DNA from: Sphingobacterium allocomposti
GTDB lineage: Bacteria; Bacteroidota; Bacteroidia; Sphingobacteriales; Sphingobacteriaceae
Length of the DNA: 64,000 nucleotides
NCBI RefSeq assembly: GCF_008124885.1
Contig: NZ_VNHX01000002.1
Location: forward strand, 1-64,000
Direction of reading: 5' to 3'
The notes beneath the pieces are model-generated. The model saw only the letters and a list, made by a program, of their open reading frames with translations, was not told where the DNA came from and made no database searches. This document shows positions 55,596-63,351 of this stretch, in pieces. The position numbers were made by a program, and so were the translations under genes. Numbering within the stretch: the first letter of the stretch is position 1; each line of letters starts with the position of its first letter.

Positions 55596-56474
55596 ATGAT
55601 GTGGAAAAATAAGCTGGATATCTATGAGAAGGAATGGCTGGATGTCATTTTTTCTTCCTGTAATCAAAATTATGGCGCCTATGACCTGCGGTGTTATGCT
55701 AGTCTTGCGACCAATAAAGCGCTACTTGCCGTTATCAGCGTTGTGACGCTGTTGGTATGCTGGAAAGCAGCATATGATAGAATGCCGAAGGAGGTCGGGG
55801 CTGTTACGCCTGAACGTGTCGTGTCTGTTACGATGGATATGCCTGTTGAAAACGATCCGCCAGCTAAAGAGGACCCTCTACCGATGCCAGAGAGTCCTGC
55901 TCAGCGGATTTCGGAAGTAGCGCCGGCACAGGAGCTGGTGTGCTATGTAGAACCCGTAATAGCCGCTGCAAATAGGGTAACAGAAGACCTCGTGTCGAAC
56001 AATCAGTTAAAAGATAAGATGAGTGCGCGCATTTCGCTTAAACCTGTTAAAGGAGGCTCCTTTGTAGCGAAAGGTGAATTCGGACCAAAAAAGGCGCATG
56101 GGGCAATCACCGGCGGACTGACAGACGACGTGCCGGGTGGGGGAGGGACATCGGAATCGGCGCCCTTCACATCGGTGGAGATCATGCCGATGCCTCCCGG
56201 CGGCACGAAGGCGTTCATCAGGTGGGTTGGACACACCTACCGATATCCAGATAAGGCATTAGAACAGCAGATTAAGGGAAGCGTGGTGGTTTCGTTCGTA
56301 GTAGAAAAGGATGGAACGTTAACCGACATGAAGGTGGTGCGGGATTTAGGATTCGGGACGGGAGAGGAAGCGCTGCGCGTACTAAGAAAAGCTGCCCGAT
56401 GGAGTCCGGGAGTTCAGAACGGACGCGCCGTGCGGGTTAGTTATACACTACCCATCACGTTGAGCTCTCTATGA
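55596..56474 (+). CDS. TonB family protein (energy transducer)
   Basis: This 292-residue protein has a short cytoplasmic start (WLDVIFSSCNQNYGAYDLRCY, an FGAYDLR-type element found in Bacteroidetes TonB proteins), one helix (KALLAVISVVTLLVCWKAAYD), a Pro-rich periplasmic linker, and a C-terminal TonB domain (YPDKALEQQIKGSVVVSFVV to ARWSPGVQNGRAVRVSYTLPI). It passes proton-motive force to outer-membrane transporters, possibly the SusC nearby. ExbB/ExbD are not in the window. ATGs at 55596 and 55599 are both possible. Confidence 0.9.
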   Translation: MMWKNKLDIYEKEWLDVIFSSCNQNYGAYDLRCYASLATNKALLAVISVVTLLVCWKAAYDRMPKEVGAVTPERVVSVTMDMPVENDPPAKEDPLPMPESPAQRISEVAPAQELVCYVEPVIAAANRVTEDLVSNNQLKDKMSARISLKPVKGGSFVAKGEFGPKKAHGAITGGLTDDVPGGGGTSESAPFTSVEIMPMPPGGTKAFIRWVGHTYRYPDKALEQQIKGSVVVSFVVEKDGTLTDMKVVRDLGFGTGEEALRVLRKAARWSPGVQNGRAVRVSYTLPITLSSL

Positions 56475-56517
56475 CCTTTTCGGGGGGAGTTCCGTATGAC
56501 CGGCTTTCCCCGATTTT

Positions 56518-56913
56518 TTATAGTGTTTGTATTAGCTTTACCAGCCAACGTTTGATGATAGCAGATACTTCGTAGCGCTCGTCATTGGCAAACTTAATCA
56601 TCACGGATTCAATGTTGGCCAGCATGTCCAGATACTCCGGGAAGTAGCCTTCAATATCCCTGTAGTCTGATAGAATGTCAATCAGGTAGCAATGCGTGTC
56701 GTATTCCAAAAACTTCTGCTGGTGATTGTACGAAGCTTCCACCCATTCCATTTCGCTCCGGAAGCCGGAATGAATGTGTCTGTCGCAAACCTGTTTATAG
56801 TTGTGCCGTGTCTCGATAAGCTCACGACGAATAGCTTCCTTTTTATCCTTTAGCTCCTCGAATACCGTGGACAGTCTATCCTGAATTTCGACCTCTTTGG
56901 ATATTATTGTCAT
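56518..56913 (-). CDS. Hypothetical helical protein
   Basis: This 131-residue cytoplasmic protein has no signal peptide and is predicted to be almost all helical, with heptad-like charge patterns (LSTVFEELKDKKEAIRRELI and LDMLANIESVMIKFANDERY). I do not recognise a family. It lies between the convergent TonB-family gene and the divergent cutC. Confidence 0.62.
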   Translation of the reverse strand: MTIISKEVEIQDRLSTVFEELKDKKEAIRRELIETRHNYKQVCDRHIHSGFRSEMEWVEASYNHQQKFLEYDTHCYLIDILSDYRDIEGYFPEYLDMLANIESVMIKFANDERYEVSAIIKRWLVKLIQTL

Positions 56914-57094
56914 GACAAATAATTGTTAAGGTTCTACTTTGCATTAATAGCCGCGAACATAATAACGTTCGAAGGCGCGTAAATGTTTTTATATTTTAAA
57001 ATAACGTATTGATTTGTTGGTAATTATCATGTTTCAATAAAAACTTGTCTGTCTATTACCTACGATAAACACGAAAAATTCTCAATTTTGGAAT

Positions 57095-57847
57095 ATGAGA
57101 GGAATCGAAAAAGATATCAACGGATATAGGCTTGAAATATGTTCCAACTCTTCGTATTCAGCATTGCAGGCGCAGAAGGGAGGAGCAAGTCGGGTAGAAC
57201 TGTGCCAAAACCTGGAAAATGGAGGTACAACGCCGTCGTATGCGCAAATAAAGCGTAGCCGGGAGTTGTTGGACATTGGAGTTCACGTGCTGATTAGACC
57301 GAGAGGCGGCGATTTTGTTTACGCTGAAGCCGAGTTTGAGGAGATAAAAATGGATGTGGCGTTCTGTAAGGAGACTGGATGCGATGGCGTAGTCGTGGGG
57401 ATACTGCATCCCGATGGGCGCGTGGACAAAGAGCGTTGTGCTGAACTTGTTGCGCTGGCGAAGCCTATGACCTGTGTTTTCCACCGTGCGTTCGATCGCT
57501 GTAGCGATCCGCTACAGGCTTTGGAAGATATTATCGCGCTGGGGTTTGACCGAATACTAACTTCGGGTATGCGGAATACCGCCCTGGAGGGAGCACAGCT
57601 TTTGAAGGAATTGATTGCGCAAGCGGGTGGCCGGATCGAAATAATGCCCGGTGCGGGTGTGACGGCCGAAAATATAGAACACATTCTTCTTACGACCGGC
57701 GCTACGTCTATACACAGTTCGGCGAAAGCAGTTGTTCCGTCCCGTATGACGTTCGAGTCGGAAGATCTGGAGGGGATGAACGAGCCTACGATGGAGACTT
57801 CCAAGGAAAACGTGGAAGCGCTCGTCCGTCGATTGCAGGATATGTAA
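57095..57847 (+). CDS. cutC: Copper homeostasis protein CutC
   Basis: This 250-residue TIM-barrel protein matches CutC: LEICSNSSYSALQAQKGGA, RVELCQNLENGGTTPSYAQI, VLIRPRGGDFVYAEAEFEEI, TFHRAFD-type motif (CVFHRAFDRC) and LTSGMRNTALEGAQLL, then IMPGAGVTAENI. CutC binds copper in some species, although a role in copper handling is debated. It is a single-gene unit before a strong terminator. Confidence 0.94.
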   Translation: MRGIEKDINGYRLEICSNSSYSALQAQKGGASRVELCQNLENGGTTPSYAQIKRSRELLDIGVHVLIRPRGGDFVYAEAEFEEIKMDVAFCKETGCDGVVVGILHPDGRVDKERCAELVALAKPMTCVFHRAFDRCSDPLQALEDIIALGFDRILTSGMRNTALEGAQLLKELIAQAGGRIEIMPGAGVTAENIEHILLTTGATSIHSSAKAVVPSRMTFESEDLEGMNEPTMETSKENVEALVRRLQDM

Positions 57848-57886
57848 AACTAAAAAGGAGAACTGCACAGTTCTCCTTTTTAGTTT
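57847..57886. terminator. Bidirectional terminator after cutC
   Basis: AAACTAAAAAGGAGAACTG (57847-57865) pairs with CAGTTCTCCTTTTTAGTTT (57868-57886). It ends both cutC and the small minus-strand gene. Confidence 0.9.
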
Positions 57887-57901
57887 ATATTGTCCCGAAC
57901 C

Positions 57902-58081
57902 TTACTTAGCTTCAGACGCTAATTTGTTCAAAATTTCATCGTTTTTTGTGATCTGGCTGTTTTTAGGCATTTTGCTTCTTGAGCCTAACTCGATATTACG
58001 GCCTAACTTTAAAAACTGTACTTCAACACGTGAAACAGTTTTATTTCTTCTATCTTTTCTTTTTAAACGTGTAACTCCCAT
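57902..58081 (-). CDS. Small basic conserved protein (59 residues)
   Basis: This short gene encodes MGVTRLKRKDRRNKTVSRVE and on to NKLASEAK. It is very basic in the first half (about 10 Lys/Arg in 25 residues), without a signal peptide, so it is probably an RNA- or ribosome-associated protein. I recall similar short proteins in Bacteroidetes annotated only as hypothetical. It lies 30 bp after the tRNA-Cys on the same strand and seems cotranscribed with it; a terminator follows. Its start ATG is at 58081. Confidence 0.75.
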   Translation of the reverse strand: MGVTRLKRKDRRNKTVSRVEVQFLKLGRNIELGSRSKMPKNSQITKNDEILNKLASEAK

Positions 58082-58111
58082 TGTGATGTCTTTTTATTTG
58101 TCTATAAAACG

Positions 58112-58182
58112 AGGTCGGAAGCGGATTCGAACCGCTGTAGGAGGTTTTGCAGACCTCAGCCTAGCCACTCGGCCATCCGACC
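58112..58182 (-). tRNA. tRNA-Cys(GCA)
   Basis: A 71-nt tRNA on the minus strand. GGTCGGA pairs with TCCGACC in the acceptor, the anticodon loop CTGCAAA gives GCA, the T-loop is TTCGAAT, and the discriminator base is U73, a cysteine identity element. CCA is not encoded. Confidence 0.95.
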
Positions 58183-58186
58183 CATT

Positions 58187-58234
58187 ATTCCCCGAAGGGA
58201 ATGCAAAAATAAAATTTACTTTTGACATTTACAA
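58187..58234 (-). promoter_or_regulatory. tRNA-Cys promoter and leader hairpin
   Basis: On the minus strand TTG (58234-58232) is followed after 20 nt by TATTTTTG (58211-58204). Next comes a UUCG-capped hairpin, ATTCCC-TTCG-GGGAAT (58202-58187), just before the tRNA 5' end, where it would sit in the RNase P leader. Confidence 0.7.
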
Positions 58235-58375
58235 TAAAATTAAAAGGTAAAAAATAAAAAGTGAGCGTATTCTATTTAAGACGCTGATTCATAGTTAAAT
58301 AGTACATTTTTGGATGAAGTTCGATTTTTTGGTCTAGATATTGTATCAAGGATAGTGGAAACAAATAAATACGAT

Positions 58376-59017
58376 ATGAAAAAGATTTTACTTTCATTAG
58401 GAGCTGCTGTGTTACTTGCAACGGGAGCACAAGCGCAGAGCGGTCTTGGTTACGGTATTAAAGCCGGTGTGAATTTCCCGTCTTACAGCTACGGAAATTC
58501 GAGTGACCTGTCTGATACAAAATCGACGACAAATTTTCATGTAACAGGATATCTGGACGCGCCTGTCACATCAAATTTTTACATTCAGCCTGGCGTATCC
58601 TTACAAGGAAAAGGGGCGAAGTTGATCGAATCGGATGCATTGGGCGGTTCTGAGGTTTCGCAAAATACAATGTGGTTGGAAGTTCCCGTTAACTTTGTCG
58701 GTAAGTTTCCAGCGGGAAGCGGTAACTTTTTTGTCGGTGCTGGCCCATACATAGGGTTCGGTTTGAGCGGAAAGAATAAGTATTCTGTGAGAGAGGGAAG
58801 CAACGTAACCGAGCGCGAGTTCAAGTTTGGTAAGGACGAAACGTTAAAAGGCACTGACTTCGGCGTTAACTTCCTGGCCGGATATAAGCTTGGGAATGGT
58901 CTTTTGATCAATGCAGGTTATGGGTTGGGGCTTACTAACATTGCTGGAGATGCTAACGGATGGTCGGACAACATCAAAAATAGAGTTTGGACCGTCGGCA
59001 TTGGTTTTGAGCTGTAG
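58376..59017 (+). CDS. Outer-membrane beta-barrel (porin family) protein
   Basis: This 213-residue protein has a signal peptide (MKKILLSLGAAVLLATGAQAQ) and an 8-stranded barrel pattern typical of the Bacteroidetes PorT-like family: LGYGIKAGVNFPSYSYG, then FYIQPGVSLQGKG, NFFVGAGPYIGFGLSGK and the end NRVWTVGIGFEL. The ATG at 58376 is chosen because it begins the signal peptide; the longer reading from 58310 has none. It is transcribed alone and ends at a strong terminator. Confidence 0.85.
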   Translation: MKKILLSLGAAVLLATGAQAQSGLGYGIKAGVNFPSYSYGNSSDLSDTKSTTNFHVTGYLDAPVTSNFYIQPGVSLQGKGAKLIESDALGGSEVSQNTMWLEVPVNFVGKFPAGSGNFFVGAGPYIGFGLSGKNKYSVREGSNVTEREFKFGKDETLKGTDFGVNFLAGYKLGNGLLINAGYGLGLTNIAGDANGWSDNIKNRVWTVGIGFEL

Positions 59018-59036
59018 CAGATACGATTTTTATTAA

Positions 59037-59072
59037 AATTAAAGGCTGCCGGTATTCCGGCAGCCTTTAATT
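59037..59072. terminator. Bidirectional terminator
   Basis: AATTAAAGGCTGCCGG (59037-59052) pairs perfectly with CCGGCAGCCTTTAATT (59057-59072), followed by T4. It also lies just after rpsJ on the other strand and so ends the str operon there. Confidence 0.93.
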
Positions 59073-59091
59073 TTTTAAAACTGAAATTCTA

Positions 59092-59397
59092 TCACACTTT
59101 GATTTCTACTTCAACGCCTGAAGGCAATTCAAGTTTCATCAACGCGTCAACTGTTTTCGAGTTAGAAGAATAGATGTCTAATAACCTCTTGTACGCACAC
59201 AGTTGGAACTGCTCGCGAGCTTTCTTGTTAACGTGTGGTGAACGTAAAACGGTATAGATCTTTTTCTCAGTAGGCAATGGAATAGGACCACTGACAACTG
59301 CACCTGTAGGTTTTACGGTTTTTACGATTTTTTCAGCAGACTTGTCGACCAAGTTGTAATCGTAAGATTTCAATTTAATTCTGATTCTTTGGCTCAT
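59092..59397 (-). CDS. rpsJ: 30S ribosomal protein S10
   Basis: This 101-residue protein matches S10/Nus[41 protein letters not shown] and [20 protein letters not shown]. It is part of the 30S head and, with NusB, of antitermination complexes. It follows fusA by 67 bp, with a hairpin between. The next gene downstream is not rplC but a terminator and a convergent barrel gene, so the S10 cluster is broken here. Confidence 0.96.
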   Translation of the reverse strand: MSQRIRIKLKSYDYNLVDKSAEKIVKTVKPTGAVVSGPIPLPTEKKIYTVLRSPHVNKKAREQFQLCAYKRLLDIYSSNSKTVDALMKLELPSGVEVEIKV

Positions 59398-59414
59398 GTT
59401 ATATGATTTTAATA

Positions 59415-59446
59415 ACCTCTGGTTAGAGCTATTTGCAACCAGAGGT
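59415..59446 (-). other. fusA-rpsJ intergenic hairpin
   Basis: ACCTCTGGTT (59446-59437 on the minus strand) pairs with AACCAGAGGT (59424-59415) around a 12-nt loop. It lies in the leader of rpsJ and may be a processing or attenuation structure. Confidence 0.5.
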
Positions 59447-59464
59447 CGGGTTAATTTTTAAAAA

Positions 59465-61588
59465 TTATTCTACGGAACCTCTAACTCTACCTTTAGATTT
59501 AGCGATTACGTCGTCTGCTACGTTACGTGGAGCTTCTGCATAGTGATCAAATTCCATTGTAGACGTTGCACGACCTGAAGTGATTGTCCGTAATTGTGTT
59601 ACGTAACCGAACATTTCAGAAAGTGGAACCAATGCTTTGATTACTTGTGCACCGTTACGTGAGTCCAAACCTTGCATTTGTCCACGACGACGGTTCAAGT
59701 CGCCCATAACATCACCCATGTTTTCTTCTGGAGTCAATACCTCAACTTTCATGATCGGCTCCATCAATACAGGCGAACATTTCGGCAATGCTTCACGGTA
59801 AGCCATTTTAGCCGCCAATTCGAACGACAATGAATCGGAGTCGACAGCGTGGAATGAACCATCGATCAAACGCACTTTCATGCCTGATAATGGATATCCG
59901 GCAAGGACACCGTTATTCATCGAAGACTCAAAGCCCTTCTGTACAGATGGAATGTATTCCTTTGGAATAGCTCCACCGACGATCTCGTTAACGAATTGAA
60001 GAGGCGACTTAACTACATCCCAGTCTTCGTCAACCGGAGAAACAACCACTTTGATATCTGCGAACTTACCGCGACCACCAGACTGTTTCTTGTACACTTC
60101 GCGGTGTTCAGTAGTACCGTTGATAGACTCTTTGTAAGCAACCTGTGGAGCACCTTGGTTAACTTCCACTTTAAACTCGCGTTTCAAGCGGTCGATCAAG
60201 ATTTCCAAGTGAAGCTCACCCATACCGGAGATAACGGTCTGACCAGTTTCGTCATCTGACTTAACGACAAAAGTAGGGTCCTCTTCGGCCAATTTACCCA
60301 AGGCGATACCTAATTTATCAACGTCAGCTTGTGTTTTAGGTTCGATAGCTAAACCGATAACGGGCTCAGGGAATACCATTGACTCAAGAACGATAGGCGC
60401 TTTCTCGTCACATAGGGTATCACCTGTTTTGATGTCTTTGAAACCTACAACTGCACCAATGTCTCCTGCCTCAATCTGAGGGATAGGATTTTGTTTATTC
60501 GCGTGCATTTGGAAGATACGGGAAATACGCTCTTTATTTCCTGAACGGGTGTTCAATACATAAGAACCGGCTTCCAGTTTACCGGAATACGCGCGGATGA
60601 AACACAAGCGACCTACGAATGGGTCGGTTGCAATTTTGAAGCCTAATGCTGCAAACGGTTCGTCTACAGATGGTTTACGTGAAATTTCCTCGCCGGTGTT
60701 TGGATTTGTACCTTTTACAGCCTCTTGATCCAACGGTGAAGGCAATAGCTCCATCACAAGATCCAACATCGTCTGCACACCTTTGTTTTTGAAAGAGGAA
60801 CCACATACCATAGGAACGATAGCGTTGTCCAATACAGCTTTACGTAAAGCGTCAAGGATTTCTCTTTCTGTCAATGAGTTCGGATCATCGAAGAATTTCT
60901 CCATTAATGACTCGTCGTACCCAGCAACGGCTTCCAATAGCTTTTCACGGTATTCGGCAACTTCGTCAACCATGTCGTCAGGGATTGGAACTTCAGTGAA
61001 GGTCATTCCTTTATCGTGTTCGTTCCAAACGATACCACGGTTATTGATCAAGTCGACAACACCTTTGAAAGAATCTTCTGCTCCGATAGGCAATTGCAAT
61101 GCTACGGCGTCCGATCCTAACATATCTTTTACTTGCTTAACAACTTTTAGGAAATCAGCACCGGAACGGTCCATCTTGTTGACGAAACCGATACGGGGAA
61201 CTTTGTAGTTGTCTGCCAAGCGCCAGTTTGTTTCTGACTGCGGTTCTACGCCGTCAACGGCCGAGAACAAAAATACCAACCCGTCAAGTACACGCAAAGA
61301 ACGGTTTACTTCTACGGTGAAGTCAACGTGTCCCGGAGTGTCGATAACGTTGACTTGATATTTTTTACCACGGTAGTTCCAGAATACAGTTGTCGCAGCA
61401 GAGGTGATCGTGATACCACGTTCAGCTTCTTGCTCCATCCAGTCCATGGTTGAAGCACCTTCGTGTACCTCACCGATTTTGTGGTTTACTCCTGAGTAGT
61501 AAAGGATACGCTCAGTCGTCGTAGTTTTACCAGCATCGATGTGTGCGGCGATACCGATATTTCTTACTAATCTTAAATCTTTTGCCAT
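59465..61588 (-). CDS. fusA: Translation elongation factor G
   Basis: This 707-residue GTPase drives ribosome translocation. G1 is [16 protein letters not shown]2 includes the T-rich switch I with [11 protein letters not shown]3 is [12 protein letters not shown], and G4 is NKMDR, with domains II-V of full length and the end [16 protein letters not shown]. It is the third gene of the str operon. Confidence 0.97.
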   Translation of the reverse strand: MAKDLRLVRNIGIAAHIDAGKTTTTERILYYSGVNHKIGEVHEGASTMDWMEQEAERGITITSAATTVFWNYRGKKYQVNVIDTPGHVDFTVEVNRSLRVLDGLVFLFSAVDGVEPQSETNWRLADNYKVPRIGFVNKMDRSGADFLKVVKQVKDMLGSDAVALQLPIGAEDSFKGVVDLINNRGIVWNEHDKGMTFTEVPIPDDMVDEVAEYREKLLEAVAGYDESLMEKFFDDPNSLTEREILDALRKAVLDNAIVPMVCGSSFKNKGVQTMLDLVMELLPSPLDQEAVKGTNPNTGEEISRKPSVDEPFAALGFKIATDPFVGRLCFIRAYSGKLEAGSYVLNTRSGNKERISRIFQMHANKQNPIPQIEAGDIGAVVGFKDIKTGDTLCDEKAPIVLESMVFPEPVIGLAIEPKTQADVDKLGIALGKLAEEDPTFVVKSDDETGQTVISGMGELHLEILIDRLKREFKVEVNQGAPQVAYKESINGTTEHREVYKKQSGGRGKFADIKVVVSPVDEDWDVVKSPLQFVNEIVGGAIPKEYIPSVQKGFESSMNNGVLAGYPLSGMKVRLIDGSFHAVDSDSLSFELAAKMAYREALPKCSPVLMEPIMKVEVLTPEENMGDVMGDLNRRRGQMQGLDSRNGAQVIKALVPLSEMFGYVTQLRTITSGRATSTMEFDHYAEAPRNVADDVIAKSKGRVRGSVE

Positions 61589-61650
61589 AATATTTTATGC
61601 AGTTTGCCTTAAAAGCTTGTTTTTGTGCAATGTTGTTTGAAAGAAATAAG

Positions 61651-61700
61651 TACACCGACCACGATAGGGAAAGAAATTTCCTTTATCGGCAGTCGGTGTA
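61651..61700 (-). other. rpsG-fusA intergenic hairpin
   Basis: TACACCGAC (61651-61659) pairs with GTCGGTGTA (61692-61700), then inner GATA/TATC and GGAAA/TTTCC with a GAAA loop on the plus strand. The arm is long and interrupted and lies in the 139-bp gap between rpsG and fusA. Confidence 0.5.
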
Positions 61701-61727
61701 GTCCTATTTGCTTCGTTGTGTTCAAAA

Positions 61728-62195
61728 TTAGAATCTGAAGTGTGAGAACGCTTTGTTAGCTTCAGCCATCTTATGCGTATCTTCTTTCTTCTTCACTGCG
61801 GCACCTTCTCCCTTTGAAGCTGAAATGATTTCTCCTGCTAGTTTCTCAAACATGTTCTTTTCTCCACGTTTGCGGGCATAAGAGATTAACCATTTCATAC
61901 CTAAAGCGATTTTACGCTCTGGACGAACTTCCATAGGAACCTGGAAGTTAGCACCACCTACACGGCGAGATTTAACTTCTACAGCAGGCATAACGTTGTT
62001 CAGCGCTTTTTTCCAAGTCTCTAAACCGTTCTCTTGTGTCTTTTGTTCTACCAACTCTACGGCGTCGTAAAAAATAGAGTACGCGATAGATTTTTTACCA
62101 TCGACCATCATATTGTTTACGAAACGCGTTACCTGAACATCATTAAACTTTGGATCAGGTAAAATGATTCTCTTTTTTGGTTTTGCTTTTCTCAT
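61728..62195 (-). CDS. rpsG: 30S ribosomal protein S7
   Basis: This 155-residue protein nucleates 30S head assembly. It starts [20 protein letters not shown], has [40 protein letters not shown] and ends [15 protein letters not shown]. It lies 19 bp after rpsL. Confidence 0.96.
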   Translation of the reverse strand: MRKAKPKKRIILPDPKFNDVQVTRFVNNMMVDGKKSIAYSIFYDAVELVEQKTQENGLETWKKALNNVMPAVEVKSRRVGGANFQVPMEVRPERKIALGMKWLISYARKRGEKNMFEKLAGEIISASKGEGAAVKKKEDTHKMAEANKAFSHFRF

Positions 62196-62214
62196 TTTCT
62201 TTCCCTCCGTTTAA

Positions 62215-62625
62215 TTATTTCTTTTTACCTTTTGCAGGAGCAGCAGCTTGTCCTGGTTTAGGGCGTTTGGTTCCGTATTTAGAACGACGTTGGTTACGTC
62301 CTGCAACACCTGATGTATCCAAAGCTCCACGAATGATGTGGTAACGAACTCCTGGTAAGTCTTTCACACGACCACCGCGGATTAACACGATAGAGTGTTC
62401 CTGTAAGTTGTGGCCTTCACCCGGAATGTAGGCATTCACCTCTTTACCGTTTGTTAAGCGTACACGAGCCACTTTACGCATTGCTGAGTTTGGTTTTTTA
62501 GGGGTAGTAGTGTATACACGAGTACACACGCCTCTTCGCTGTGGACATGAGTCCAACGCTGGAGATTTACTCTTATCTTCCAGAGCTACTCTACCTTTTC
62601 TAACTAATTGTTGAATAGTAGGCAT
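62215..62625 (-). CDS. rpsL: 30S ribosomal protein S12
   Basis: This 136-residue decoding-centre protein starts [20 protein letters not shown], with [20 protein letters not shown] and [19 protein letters not shown]. Both segments classically linked to streptomycin resistance keep their usual lysines. The C-terminal tail ([14 protein letters not shown]) is a short Bacteroidetes extension. It heads the str operon. Confidence 0.97.
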   Translation of the reverse strand: MPTIQQLVRKGRVALEDKSKSPALDSCPQRRGVCTRVYTTTPKKPNSAMRKVARVRLTNGKEVNAYIPGEGHNLQEHSIVLIRGGRVKDLPGVRYHIIRGALDTSGVAGRNQRRSKYGTKRPKPGQAAAPAKGKKK

Positions 62626-62671
62626 TTACCTGATTTTGTTTTTTTTAATTTGTTTAAAATTAATTTTTAAG

Positions 62672-62747
62672 TCCGCAAAGATAAGTATAAAAAAATGAAC
62701 TGTAAAGAGTTGGATGTTAAATTTTTTTTATTCCGTATCTTTGCGGA
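62672..62747. promoter_or_regulatory. Mirror-image divergent promoters of the str operon and groES-like gene
   Basis: TCCGCAAAGATA (62672-62683) and TATCTTTGCGGA (62736-62747) form a perfect 12-bp inverted repeat. Each contains a -7 element, TATCTTTG, pointing outward: the left to rpsL (minus), the right to the groES-like gene. The latter also has a TTG at 62710-62712, 23 nt upstream. Confidence 0.7.
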
Positions 62748-62767
62748 AAATATAACATAGTGCGTAT

Positions 62768-63148
62768 ATGAACTTAACATTGACAGAGGATAACAAGCTA
62801 AAAAAGATCATTGTGGTGGGCGATCGGGTCTTGGTTAAGCCTATCGCTGGCGATGAACGTACAGAAAGCGGTCTGTACCTGCCGCCCGGCGTGCAGGAAA
62901 AGGAAAAGGTGCAGCGGGGATATGTCATCAAAACAGGGCCGGGGTATGTTATGCCGGCGGTTTCCGACGAGAGTGAAGACTGGAAGCCGCGGGAAGAACA
63001 GGTTAAATATATACCGCTGCAGGCGCGGGAGGGCGATCTGGCACTTTTTCAGGCCGGCATGGCAACCGAACTGCAGTATGGGGGTGAAAAGTACTATATT
63101 ATGCCTCATCAGGCCATCTTGATGCTGGAAAGGGAAGAAGAGATATAG
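62768..63148 (+). CDS. GroES-family co-chaperone-like protein
   Basis: This 126-residue protein has the GroES beta-barrel elements (IIVVGDRVLVKPIAGDERTE, SGLYLPPGVQEKEKVQRG, then VIKTGPGY) and a GroES-like closing segment (EKYYIMPHQAILMLE). It is longer than GroES (about 95 residues) because of an acidic insert (DESEDWKPREEQVKYIPLQA) near residues 70-90. No groEL is next to it, so it is probably a paralogue that serves another complex. It is a single-gene unit with its own promoter. Confidence 0.8.
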   Translation: MNLTLTEDNKLKKIIVVGDRVLVKPIAGDERTESGLYLPPGVQEKEKVQRGYVIKTGPGYVMPAVSDESEDWKPREEQVKYIPLQAREGDLALFQAGMATELQYGGEKYYIMPHQAILMLEREEEI

Positions 63149-63239
63149 ACGGCGCTGCGGCCGCCGTTTCCCCAGAAAAGTACGTAAAAGAAAGCTGATC
63201 CCTGGAAGGACGATAAGGTGCAGACCGAAGGGGCGGTTA

Positions 63240-63283
63240 TGTCCCACTGCGCATGCGAATACACCGGCGTGCGCAGTGGGACA
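63240..63283. other. Long hairpin in the groES-like / rnr gap
   Basis: TGTCCCACTGCGCATGC (63240-63256) pairs with GCGTGCGCAGTGGGACA (63267-63283), 17 bp with one G-U, with a 10-nt loop and no U-tract. It may be a transcription terminator of another type or a small repeat unit. Confidence 0.45.
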
Positions 63284-63351
63284 AACCTAATCGCGATCAT
63301 CTATTTTAAGGAACGGCTTTTCCTGTTTAGAAGGCTCCTGCGTGTGGCGGC

